Assembly (NCBI RefSeq): GCF_021234875.1
Contig: NZ_JAJQVM010000044.1
Coordinates: 1 to 32,690 of the forward strand
Length of the DNA stretch: 32,690 nucleotides
Direction: 5' to 3'
DNA from: Marinibactrum halimedae
GTDB lineage: Bacteria > Pseudomonadota > Gammaproteobacteria > Pseudomonadales > Cellvibrionaceae
Positions 1 to 6,844 of the stretch are shown one piece after another; within the stretch, counting starts at the first letter, position 1; every line of letters begins with the position of its first letter. Made by a program: the position numbers and the translations under genes. Under the pieces are notes generated by a model. It worked only from the letters and a program-made list of their open reading frames with translations. It did no database searches and was not told where the DNA came from.

Positions 1-111
1 GCCAATGGGCTCAACCCTTACGAATATTTGCAGAACATTTTTAAAGAACTGCCCAATGCCAATGATGTTGAGCAGGTGGAGGCTTTGTTGCCTTGGAATA
101 TCAAGGTGTAA
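1..111 (+). CDS. IS66-family transposase, C-terminal end (partial)
   Basis: The window opens inside a reading frame of 36 codons that ends in TAA at 109-111. Its translation contains NGLNPYEYLQNIF, then ELPNA, and ends EALLPWNIKV. This is the usual C-terminal tail of IS66-family DDE transposases (TnpC), where a 'GL.PY.YL..' segment is followed by 'LLPWN' near the stop. The gene starts upstream of the window, so neither the catalytic domain nor the accessory genes tnpA/tnpB can be seen. Family assignment rests only on this tail but is a strong match. Confidence 0.8.
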   Translation, partial: ANGLNPYEYLQNIFKELPNANDVEQVEALLPWNIKV

Positions 112-127
112 TTGGTTTGGCGTTTAC
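112..127 (+). repeat. Probable right terminal inverted repeat of the IS66 element
   Basis: Directly after the transposase stop lies TTGGTTTGGCGTTTAC. Read from the outside in it is GTAAACGCCAAACCAA, and IS66-family ends typically begin GTAA. If the element ends at 127, the next 8 bases (128-135, CTCTAAAC) would be one copy of the 8-bp target duplication usual for this family. The left end is outside the window, so neither the pairing nor the duplication can be confirmed. Confidence 0.5.
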
Positions 128-172
128 CTCTAAACACTTGAACATTATTCAGACAAAGGATTTGCCCGATCT

Positions 173-754
173 ATGTTTCCAAACATCAAACCTCCTTTTA
201 CTCACATAGAACGATTACTTGTTGAATTTTCCAAAATTAAGAAACCAAGTATTGCCGATTTAATGGCATTTCGGACACGAGCACAGGTCGGAGATTACTT
301 GGACAAATATCGGTCGCAGGCCTTCAAGATGAGCCAGGCACAGTTACAGGCTGAACCCCATTCATCTGCTCGTATGGCGAGATATATGCGCCGTGCTGGC
401 AGTCCAAGGCCATCCTCACGTTGTGATGCACATGCGATAATATCAGGAGGACACAGAGACGCCTTAACATTACGTTTATTAATGGCATGGGCAGGAATTC
501 GAGTTGATGATCCCTTCAATGGTTGTTGGCTGCCACGTGACTGGGAAGATCAAAAACATATGCCCAATTATCTCCGCAATGCTGTCCCTCACAGGAGAAT
601 CCATCACGATCAATATTACTTTTGGCTTCGCAATCGGATAAATCCAACTTTGATCAAAACGCCAGACCAATTGATTAATGCTTTACGGTTGATTAGGGTT
701 GCCTTACAAAGCGGTGCAGTTCCACCATCAGTCATGCCTCAAACAGGAAGATAG
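173..754 (+). CDS. AHH-type nuclease, putative orphan polymorphic toxin module
   Basis: A 193-residue protein. Residues 85-150 resemble the AHH nuclease family (HNH/Endo VII fold) found as toxic tips of polymorphic and T6SS-associated toxins: DAHAIISGGH (85-94), then ALTLRLLMAWAGIRVDDPFNG, CWLPRD (118-123), and a His-rich PHRRIHHDQYYFW (139-151). The first His of the AHH signature is kept (H87) but the second position is Ala (A88). Residues 1-80 show no secretion or delivery domain, and no signal peptide is visible. An AAAGGA at 155-160 could serve as ribosome site but is 12 bases from the ATG. The frame is open back to 134, just outside the putative IS66 end, with an in-frame stop at 131-133. 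The next gene, 9 bases downstream, looks like its immunity gene. Function is inferred from family resemblance. Confidence 0.6.
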   Translation: MFPNIKPPFTHIERLLVEFSKIKKPSIADLMAFRTRAQVGDYLDKYRSQAFKMSQAQLQAEPHSSARMARYMRRAGSPRPSSRCDAHAIISGGHRDALTLRLLMAWAGIRVDDPFNGCWLPRDWEDQKHMPNYLRNAVPHRRIHHDQYYFWLRNRINPTLIKTPDQLINALRLIRVALQSGAVPPSVMPQTGR

Positions 755-763
755 AATATACCC

Positions 764-1375
764 ATGGCACTTTATACAATTGTCTTTGATAATCGTCGTT
801 ATTTATCTGCTATTTGGGACAGTGAGCAGATTATAGCACTTTCCAATAACGAGTTAGATCACCGTATTGATATGAACGGGGCACCTATTCGTCATGCGGA
901 TACCTTCAAAGAGCCACTCAGAGTCAGTTTCGAAAAACGGTTTGAAGGTGACGAAAAGCTCATTAAATCGGACATAACAGTTCAAGAAGGACGATTTTAT
1001 TTAAACGAAAAAGCCTACGATGTTTTATACAACCTCTTAAAAGATGATGGGGAGTTTTTGCCCCTAATTGACGATAGTGGAAATTCTGGTTATGTGTTTA
1101 CCCCATTGAAAGTAGCCGAAGATAATAATGCCCTAGATACCAATTTAAGTAAAAAAAATGAATGGGGCGATGTTGAGAACTTGGCTTTTCATGTGGACAA
1201 AGTCAAAGACTGGGCTGTATTCAGAGCAGAGTTTAATGCTTATATGACACCACAATGTAATCAAGTGGTGAAAGATGCTATAGAAAATGCTCAACTGACA
1301 GGCGTATTCTTTACCACTGATTTAGGCAACGGATACTCCAATCAGTTTGATGAAGAAATTATCAATGGTCATTGA
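764..1375 (+). CDS. Imm11-like immunity protein for the upstream nuclease
   Basis: A 203-residue cytosolic protein with no signal peptide or membrane segment. The layout follows the Imm11 family (the MXAN_0049-type immunity fold): a mid-protein RFYLNEKAYDVLYNLL, then DDGEFLPL, GYVFTPLKVAEDNNALD, a KVKDWAVFR segment, and a C-terminal VKDAIENAQLTGVFF. In family members these correspond to the 'vs.r..dvl..l.pgdvef.Pv', 'y.vlNv...vdaLD', 'lFR' and 'k.alekaglTGv.F' segments. It starts 9 bases after the nuclease stop, so the two are probably co-transcribed. The ATG at 764 is preceded by AGGAAGATAG with fair spacing. Family membership is by pattern, not by search, so another Imm family such as Imm43 is possible. 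Confidence 0.5.
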   Translation: MALYTIVFDNRRYLSAIWDSEQIIALSNNELDHRIDMNGAPIRHADTFKEPLRVSFEKRFEGDEKLIKSDITVQEGRFYLNEKAYDVLYNLLKDDGEFLPLIDDSGNSGYVFTPLKVAEDNNALDTNLSKKNEWGDVENLAFHVDKVKDWAVFRAEFNAYMTPQCNQVVKDAIENAQLTGVFFTTDLGNGYSNQFDEEIINGH

Positions 1376-1414
1376 TATTAAAGCTTTTTGATCAGTTTAT
1401 TGGCATTTCAACTA

Positions 1415-1606
1415 ATGGACGCAGATGTAGAAGAAGCCCTACTACGAGCCAAGCAGCGCCTTCAAGAGGCAAAGCCTGGCATCCAGAAAAGGCAAGACGA
1501 CGCTGTTAAAAATAGTACTGAAGAACCAGACATTTTAAAATCTGGCTACAAAGATGATTTGCGTTCTAAACGAGCAGAAAAAGATGACACATCACTCCTA
1601 ATGTAA
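1415..1606 (+). CDS. Small hypothetical charged protein
   Basis: A 63-residue frame from ATG 1415, or 72 residues if the in-frame TTG at 1388 is used, lying 39 bases after the putative immunity gene. It is strongly charged, rich in K, R, D and E, with a helical stretch DVEEALLRAKQRLQEAK that could form a short coiled coil, then a polar tail. No ribosome site is evident before either start. It could be a third member of the toxin-immunity cassette, the 3' remnant of a larger gene, or a chance frame. I do not recognise a family. Confidence 0.3.
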   Translation: MDADVEEALLRAKQRLQEAKPGIQKRQDDAVKNSTEEPDILKSGYKDDLRSKRAEKDDTSLLM

Positions 1607-1627
1607 AGAATGCTATAGAAGGAGCTA

Positions 1628-1920
1628 GGGCCTGTTAACACTATTTTTGTTAGAATGTCTGCATGAAAATTATCCATGACCAATTTGAAATTATCGAAGA
1701 TTTTCTACCAACGCAACGAGGAAACGTAAAAACGCCAAATATACACTTGTTAAGTGCGGTTTTGCATGTTGCGGAGCATGGTTGTATGAAATGGAGCGCC
1801 TTTTCAGGCGCTGAAAGGCTTTCGACGAGTTTTACCCGATATGAAAAATTAGATGTTATTTTTCGATTTTTCATCAAATTTGCTTTAATCGTTGACCGAA
1901 TTATTAGTGTTAACAGGCCT
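1628..1920. mobile_element. Non-autonomous, internally deleted IS5-type element (MITE-like relic)
   Basis: A 293-bp element bounded by near-perfect inverted repeats. GGCCTGTTAACACTA at 1629-1643 is exactly the reverse complement of 1905-1919. The flanks are TA at 1626-1627 and TA at 1921-1922, as expected for a TA target duplication in the IS427-type branch of the IS5 family. The interior keeps only a shortened transposase N-terminus, so it could move only if a full transposase recognises these ends in trans. Confidence 0.7.
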
Positions 1921-1923
1921 TAG
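1663..1923 (+). pseudogene. Truncated IS5-family transposase OrfA remnant
   Basis: An 86-codon frame inside the relic. Its first part (FEIIEDFLPTQRGN, then LLSAVLHVAEHGCMKW) matches the N-terminal DUF4096-type domain of IS5-family OrfA proteins, which read 'y..Ie..LPtqRGnv....l.vlnAilYvaehGCkWr'. After residue 45 the frame soon diverges. The usual 'R.g.W.tiytR..rW...GvlDr.f' segment appears only as a scrambled FTRYEKLDVIFRFF. The frame then runs through the right inverted repeat and stops just outside it. No catalytic DDE residues are present. Confidence 0.65.
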
Positions 1924-1962
1924 GATTTCAACAAAACCCTAGAAGTGAAGATTAAATATCAC

Positions 1963-3168
1963 TTAATCTTTGAGTTCAAGAGTTTCAATAACGTCCATCC
2001 AATCAATAATTTTAAAATTCTGATTGTCCTCTGGTTGAGTGTTAAAACCATCTTGTACAACCAAAATGCCTCGTGGGAATGCCTCTCCCAAATACGCAGA
2101 AGTTACGGTTAGCCCATCGGTTTCTTCGGTGCCGTCTATCGTTTGATTTTGTCCCATTCTACTTTTCACTTGAATTGAACCGATGTATTCATCTGTCTCT
2201 TTATCATGATCCTGTTTTAACGCATACACAGCATAACTGTGGTTACCTTGGCTTGAAACGACCAGATAATCTGTAGTATTTCTCCCTTTATAAATGTCCA
2301 TGCCTTCAATGTCTGCAGAGAGATAGGCACTTTCTACGGAGTCGATCAAGATGGCATTGTTTTGGTTGATTACTTCCGTTTCGTCATGGGTATGATAAGG
2401 CGTATTGGGATATTGGATGGCGTTCTTCCAGATACCGACGTCTTCTTCCCCAAAATACAGAATATGGTTTTCATCGTCAGCGACGCAGCCCTCAGGTGTT
2501 GAGGTAACGTTGAATTTACGCACCAGTTTTGGAACTATTTTTTGCTGATGGGTGAGTTGCCATTGCTGGTATTGACCAGATTTACCATTTACAAATACGT
2601 ATAGCCCCTTCTCTTTATGGTGATGTAAGCACATACCATAGGGGTCACCAATGTCTAAGGGTTCTGATGTTAAAAAGTGTACGTCACCATTGGCATTAAT
2701 GGTGTACATGTCCAGTGTGTTGTGGGTCCGATTGGTAGCCACGGCAATATCGATGTATTTCCCATCCACCATTACCTGTTGGCGAATATCGATATTATTG
2801 ACGTTTCCACGTTCAATCATTTGTTGTTGCTCACCTGCAAGGTTGTATACCTCTAAGCCTTTGCGTTTGTCTGTTCCTAAAATCAGGCTTTTTTCAGGAG
2901 TGGTGGGGTGAACCCATATAGCAGGGTCATCAGCAGCATCGCCGGGGCTTTTCACTGGAGTGGTTTCAATGGTGGCGTAAACCACTTTGGCGCTAGAAGG
3001 GGGTAAACGCAGGCTGTCTTGATCAACTGGTGTGCAACCGCCAAGACCAAAAATCAGAAAGGCACTCCCGATAAAGGGGTAAAATGCGGTGCGTAAAAAA
3101 GCTGAGCGTTTGTTATGAGTGGTGTATTTTTTATGGGCGGTATGTTGATTATGAATAAGTATAGGCAT
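1963..3168 (-). CDS. Beta-propeller phytase (3-phytase), lipoprotein
   Basis: A 401-residue protein that should hydrolyse phytate (myo-inositol hexakisphosphate) to lower inositol phosphates and phosphate, with Ca2+. Visible family signatures in order: DAADDPAIWVHP near residue 77, NNIDIRQ, DPYGMC, EGCVADDENHILYFGEEDVG, DIEGMDIY, YLVVSSQGNHSYAVY, DGTEETDGLTV and FPRGILVVQDGFN. These align with conserved blade motifs and Ca2+-binding acidic residues of Bacillus-type beta-propeller phytases. The N-terminus has a charged start, a hydrophobic stretch and a lipobox LGGC with Cys45, so it is probably an outer-membrane-anchored lipoprotein. It lies 92 bp downstream of a TonB-dependent receptor on the same strand, a pairing known for this enzyme family. 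No clear ribosome site precedes the ATG, but no later Met precedes the lipobox. Confidence 0.9.
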   Translation of the reverse strand: MPILIHNQHTAHKKYTTHNKRSAFLRTAFYPFIGSAFLIFGLGGCTPVDQDSLRLPPSSAKVVYATIETTPVKSPGDAADDPAIWVHPTTPEKSLILGTDKRKGLEVYNLAGEQQQMIERGNVNNIDIRQQVMVDGKYIDIAVATNRTHNTLDMYTINANGDVHFLTSEPLDIGDPYGMCLHHHKEKGLYVFVNGKSGQYQQWQLTHQQKIVPKLVRKFNVTSTPEGCVADDENHILYFGEEDVGIWKNAIQYPNTPYHTHDETEVINQNNAILIDSVESAYLSADIEGMDIYKGRNTTDYLVVSSQGNHSYAVYALKQDHDKETDEYIGSIQVKSRMGQNQTIDGTEETDGLTVTSAYLGEAFPRGILVVQDGFNTQPEDNQNFKIIDWMDVIETLELKD

Positions 3169-3260
3169 TGAATTTCAGTCAATATAATTGTCATTCTAAG
3201 AGTAGGTAACGGCCTGTGCTACGGTGGCGCAATGCACCACCGTTGTTTCCGTCATGAAGG

Positions 3261-6164
3261 TTACAGTCGATAACTTACGCCCAATACATAAGACGTTCCG
3301 ATTTCGTCACGTTGTTTGAGTAGGCGACGATTTTGTCCATAATAAGTATGTTCCGTTTCTTCATTGAGATTGATGCCGTTGAGGTACATTTGCAAGTGAT
3401 CGGTTATGTCATAGCGAACACTTAAATCAATTTGATGACGACTATTATTGTAGGCATCGGCATCACTGTTTTCGAAATTAATTTCTGCCAAACGCTTACC
3501 AACGTAAGCCGAACTTAGGCGCACACTCCAGTTACCTTTCTCATACCCTAGAGTGAGATTGGCAACCGTATCGGCTTGCAATGGTAGTGCAGAGCTACTG
3601 CTGCGCTCAGCGTCTTCTGTAAGGCCAAGGTCGGCATCACTGTCGGTTAACGTTGCATTGGCACTGATGAGGAAACCATCAAAGGGGCTGGGTAGGGCAG
3701 AGAACTGTTTCATCCATCCGAGTTCAACACCGTATAAATCGGCGGCGTTACCGTTTCTTGGTTGAATGATTTGAGCCTCAGTGATGGGAATATTGCCTGT
3801 AAATTGAGAGACATCCACAATAGAGCTAACGTCTGCAGGGAAAATAAAGTTCTCAATGTTTTTGTAAAAAAGCCCCGCATAAAAATTACCTAAGTGTTCA
3901 GGATAATATTCCATGGTGAAGTCAACGTTTTGTGATTCATAAGGCTCAAGGTTGGTGTTACCTGCAAAAATAGAGGCTTCAATTTCACCATCGTTTTCTT
4001 CAATTTCAATTTCGTCAGGTGTGGGGGTGAGGTCTCCAAAAGAAGGGCGAGCCAAAGATTCGGTATACGCGGCCCTAAATAAAAGGTTATCGCTGTATTT
4101 AAATCGTACGTTAATACTCGGTAATAACTGGCTGTAATCGTCGCTGAGGTTCTGGGCCTGTATTTGAGTGCTGTCTTGGCCTTCAACATCCACTTCACGT
4201 ACGACAAAACCATTGGCTGAGAAATCCGTTTGTTCATAGCGAAGCCCGTAAACCACACGCCAGTCTTGCCAGTCCATACGGCTCATCACATAAACCGAAG
4301 TGACGTCCTCTTCAAATTCGGCGTCTCGTGCAGAATCTAACAAAGTATTGTCTTCATCTAACTCGGCAGGGCATAGGTCTTCGTCATAGGTGTCGATTTG
4401 GCAGGCGATATTTGAAGCAATATTATCGGCAGCAAATTGTCGGATACGAGAGGCATTAATACCTGGGCCAAAATTACCGTAGTTGTAATCCAGAGAAGTG
4501 GAAAAGCTGGATAAGGTGAGTGGGTTGCCAGACGCATCGGTAATGCCTTCATAAGTGGCACTGTTGACATCAACGAATTTTTCTCTTTGGCGAATTTTCC
4601 CTCCAAATTTAATCATGCCGTTGTATTGTTGTCCGCTGATGGCGCGGGTGATATCAAATTTGACAACGTTTTCTTCGTCTTCGGTGTAGTTGTCTTCCAA
4701 TACCAGTTCTTCTAATACGAAGTTTTCGGCCATGGCCCCATCTTCACTGTAAGAAATGCTGGGGCTGCTGAACCCTTGGTAACTGGCTTCGGCAACAGAA
4801 TCATTAATAAATTCGGAATCGATACGACCGCTTTCCTCTTCTTCGGCTTTAGACAAGCCGGCCATTAATTCAAAGGTCCAATCATCCACAAACCATTCGC
4901 CACCGATGGCGGTTGAACTAATGACTTGCTCTTCCAAGCGGTCTTTCATATCCCGTGATATTTCTAAATCGGTTGCGATTAAGCCGGTATCCAATTGAGT
5001 AATATCACCATCGTCGAAATTAAATTGCGCACGATTACGAAATTCTTGATCAGAAAACTCACTGCGTAAACTGTTGAGGTAAATGCGGGTGGACTCTGAG
5101 GGGCGATATTCCACATTAAGGGAAAGTCCATCACGCTCACGGGTAATTTGATAATCGCGCATCTCTAAGGACTCTTGGAAGGGAGGGTTGCCGTCTTCAA
5201 TTACCCAAGGGTCACCCGATTCAATATTGTCGGTACCAAAATTTCGCTCGTTGGTAGAGGCGCTGAAGGCGATACCCAGTTCACCGTTGCCGACGGTAAA
5301 TATATTGCTGAAACTGCCCGCTAATTTATAACCATCATCACTTTCATGGGCATTATAATAACTTTGTGCCGTAATTTTTCCGCTAAAGCCTGCTCGATCA
5401 AACGCACTTAAACTATTAATGCTAATGCTTCCACCAATGGCATCGCCGTCTTGATCGGGCGTCAAAGTTTTGGAGACAGAAAGGCTTTCTACTAAATCGG
5501 AAGGGATGACATCCAGTGCAACATCGCGTCGGCCACCTTCTGGCGAAGGAATGGTTAAGCCATTAACGGTGGCGACATTCAAGGTAGGTGAAATTCCGCG
5601 AACACCTACAAAGCGACCTTCGCCCTGGTCTCGCTCAATAAAAACCCCATTAATACGCTGCAACGCTTCACTGACATTTTCATCAGGGAGTTGACCAATG
5701 GCATCGGCATTGACGACGGCAATCACATTATCAGCATTGCGTCGTTGGTTGAGGGCCCGTAATGACCCAGCCGCTTGCCCGACCACAATCATGTTTTCCA
5801 TATATTGGACATGCTGACCAATCCGTGCAGAGTGAGAAGTGGTTTGGTCGTCCACAATGATGATGGATTCGGAAACGGAATCGGTTCCTGCGTACTCGAC
5901 CGTCAGTGTATAGCGGCCTGCGGGTAGCCCATTAATAATAAAGCGTCCGCCGTGATTACTTTGGGTTTCATAGCGTTGTGGCCCAGACTCAGGGGTTAAT
6001 TGAATCAATGCACCATCAAAGAATATTTCTCCACTCTGATCACTCACACGCCCTTCAACTGTGCCTGATGACAAAGCATAAGACGACCAAAGACAGGGAA
6101 TGACATAAGCGAGGAGGGATAATCGTGTACGCAAAAAAGGCATAACAGAAACTCTTTTCATCAT
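3261..6164 (-). CDS. TonB-dependent outer-membrane receptor, phytase-linked
   Basis: About 967 residues. After a signal peptide comes a carboxypeptidase-regulatory-like domain (about residues 33-120 from the start used, containing GTVEGRV and GRFIINGLPAGRYTLTVEYAG). A TonB-box-like ENMIVVG follows, then a plug domain (DAIGQLPDENVSEALQRI, VGVRGISP, GGSISINS) and a long beta-barrel ending GTSYVLGVSYRL. This resembles the TonB-dependent receptor subclass used for large or complexed substrates. With the phytase immediately downstream, import of phytate, its metal complexes or its breakdown products is inferred. The start is uncertain. The frame is open from a GTG at 6239 with no signal-peptide logic. 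ATG 6164 or 6161 gives MMKRVSVMPFLRTR plus a hydrophobic core. ATG 6143 (MPFLRTR) has an AAAAGAG upstream and is also credible. Confidence 0.9.
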   Translation of the reverse strand: MMKRVSVMPFLRTRLSLLAYVIPCLWSSYALSSGTVEGRVSDQSGEIFFDGALIQLTPESGPQRYETQSNHGGRFIINGLPAGRYTLTVEYAGTDSVSESIIIVDDQTTSHSARIGQHVQYMENMIVVGQAAGSLRALNQRRNADNVIAVVNADAIGQLPDENVSEALQRINGVFIERDQGEGRFVGVRGISPTLNVATVNGLTIPSPEGGRRDVALDVIPSDLVESLSVSKTLTPDQDGDAIGGSISINSLSAFDRAGFSGKITAQSYYNAHESDDGYKLAGSFSNIFTVGNGELGIAFSASTNERNFGTDNIESGDPWVIEDGNPPFQESLEMRDYQITRERDGLSLNVEYRPSESTRIYLNSLRSEFSDQEFRNRAQFNFDDGDITQLDTGLIATDLEISRDMKDRLEEQVISSTAIGGEWFVDDWTFELMAGLSKAEEEESGRIDSEFINDSVAEASYQGFSSPSISYSEDGAMAENFVLEELVLEDNYTEDEENVVKFDITRAISGQQYNGMIKFGGKIRQREKFVDVNSATYEGITDASGNPLTLSSFSTSLDYNYGNFGPGINASRIRQFAADNIASNIACQIDTYDEDLCPAELDEDNTLLDSARDAEFEEDVTSVYVMSRMDWQDWRVVYGLRYEQTDFSANGFVVREVDVEGQDSTQIQAQNLSDDYSQLLPSINVRFKYSDNLLFRAAYTESLARPSFGDLTPTPDEIEIEENDGEIEASIFAGNTNLEPYESQNVDFTMEYYPEHLGNFYAGLFYKNIENFIFPADVSSIVDVSQFTGNIPITEAQIIQPRNGNAADLYGVELGWMKQFSALPSPFDGFLISANATLTDSDADLGLTEDAERSSSSALPLQADTVANLTLGYEKGNWSVRLSSAYVGKRLAEINFENSDADAYNNSRHQIDLSVRYDITDHLQMYLNGINLNEETEHTYYGQNRRLLKQRDEIGTSYVLGVSYRL

Positions 6165-6626
6165 CGTGGTTGAGTGGTTGTAGTGTGGAATATTGAGTAA
6201 ACCATTGAAGTAATCAGCCTCAAATGCTCTGATTGTCACAAGTGCTAGTTATTAAAACAGACATTACTAACAGTGGTGGCTCCGAAAAAACAAACTGCCA
6301 TAAAAAATGTTCTGTCAAACCCAATAGTTAAAACATTCGTTAATAAGAACGTTATACGGCTTTAGAAAGTTGCCGAGGATTGTTACAACCCTTTATGACA
6401 CTTTAGTGTTGAATAAGGCGTAGGTGAAATTTTTTCTTTGGGTTCGTGTGAAAATCAACCAGTCATGGGCTGAATGACTATTTTGAGCAGAGAGAAAGTG
6501 AAATGGAAAGTAATGCACAAAAGGCGTCCTTGCCATCACTACTGAGAAATTGAGAAATAAAAAAGCGACAATGATAACTAAAATGATGTATGGTTTTTGT
6601 TCAATTTAATTACCGATAATCAAAAT

Positions 6627-6660
6627 AGCTCCTCTGGAATCGCCTCTATTCAGAGGAGCT
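6627..6660 (-). terminator. Hairpin, likely terminator of the aldehyde dehydrogenase fusion gene
   Basis: AGCTCCTCTG at 6627-6636 pairs perfectly with CAGAGGAGCT at 6651-6660 across a 14-base loop. Read on the minus strand the stem is followed by ATTTTGATT, a weak U-rich tail. It lies about 160 bp past the minus-strand gene's stop, after the 14-bp repeat array. A second, imperfect 11-bp stem (GTTTAGACGCC / GGTGTCTAAAC, 6666-6695) lies between it and the array. Confidence 0.45.
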
Positions 6661-6690
6661 GATACTGTTTAGACGCCTTTTATACGGTGT

Positions 6691-6844
6691 CTAAACGGCA
6701 GTTTCTAAACCGTTGTTTCTAAACCATTGTTTCTAAACCATTGTTTCTAAACCATTGTCTCTAAACGGTAGTCTCTAAACGGTAGTCTCTAAACGGTAGT
6801 CTCTAAACGGTAGTCTCTAAACGGTAGTCTCTAAACAATAGGCC
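6691..6844 (-). repeat. 14-bp tandem repeat array, 11 copies, reaching into the 3' end of the gene
   Basis: CTAAAC recurs at 6691, 6705, 6719, 6733, 6747, 6761, 6775, 6789, 6803, 6817 and 6831, always exactly 14 bp apart. Copies 6-10 are identical (CTAAACGGTAGTCT). Copies 2-5 are variants (CTAAACCATTGTTT type), and copy 11 runs into unique coding sequence. On the minus strand the unit reads through the last codons (LETTV) and supplies the TAG stop of the adjacent gene. A 14-bp period is not a multiple of three, so each copy shifts frame. Confidence 0.95.

Noticed and set aside
128-172. IS66 insertion as the cause of a truncated toxin N-terminus
   Set aside because: An in-frame stop at 131-133 lies outside the putative IS end, so the original frame could not have continued through the insertion site.
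3890-4258. 122-codon minus-strand frame inside the TonB-dependent receptor
   Set aside because: It is a shifted frame within a convincing long gene and shows no independent features.
6300-6345. Possible Pho box upstream of the receptor-phytase pair (CTGTCAA)
   Set aside because: Only one half-site resembles CTGTCAT; the expected second half-site at 11-bp spacing is not present.
6691-6844. 14-bp array as a CRISPR
   Set aside because: There are no unique spacers, the units abut directly, and no cas genes are present.
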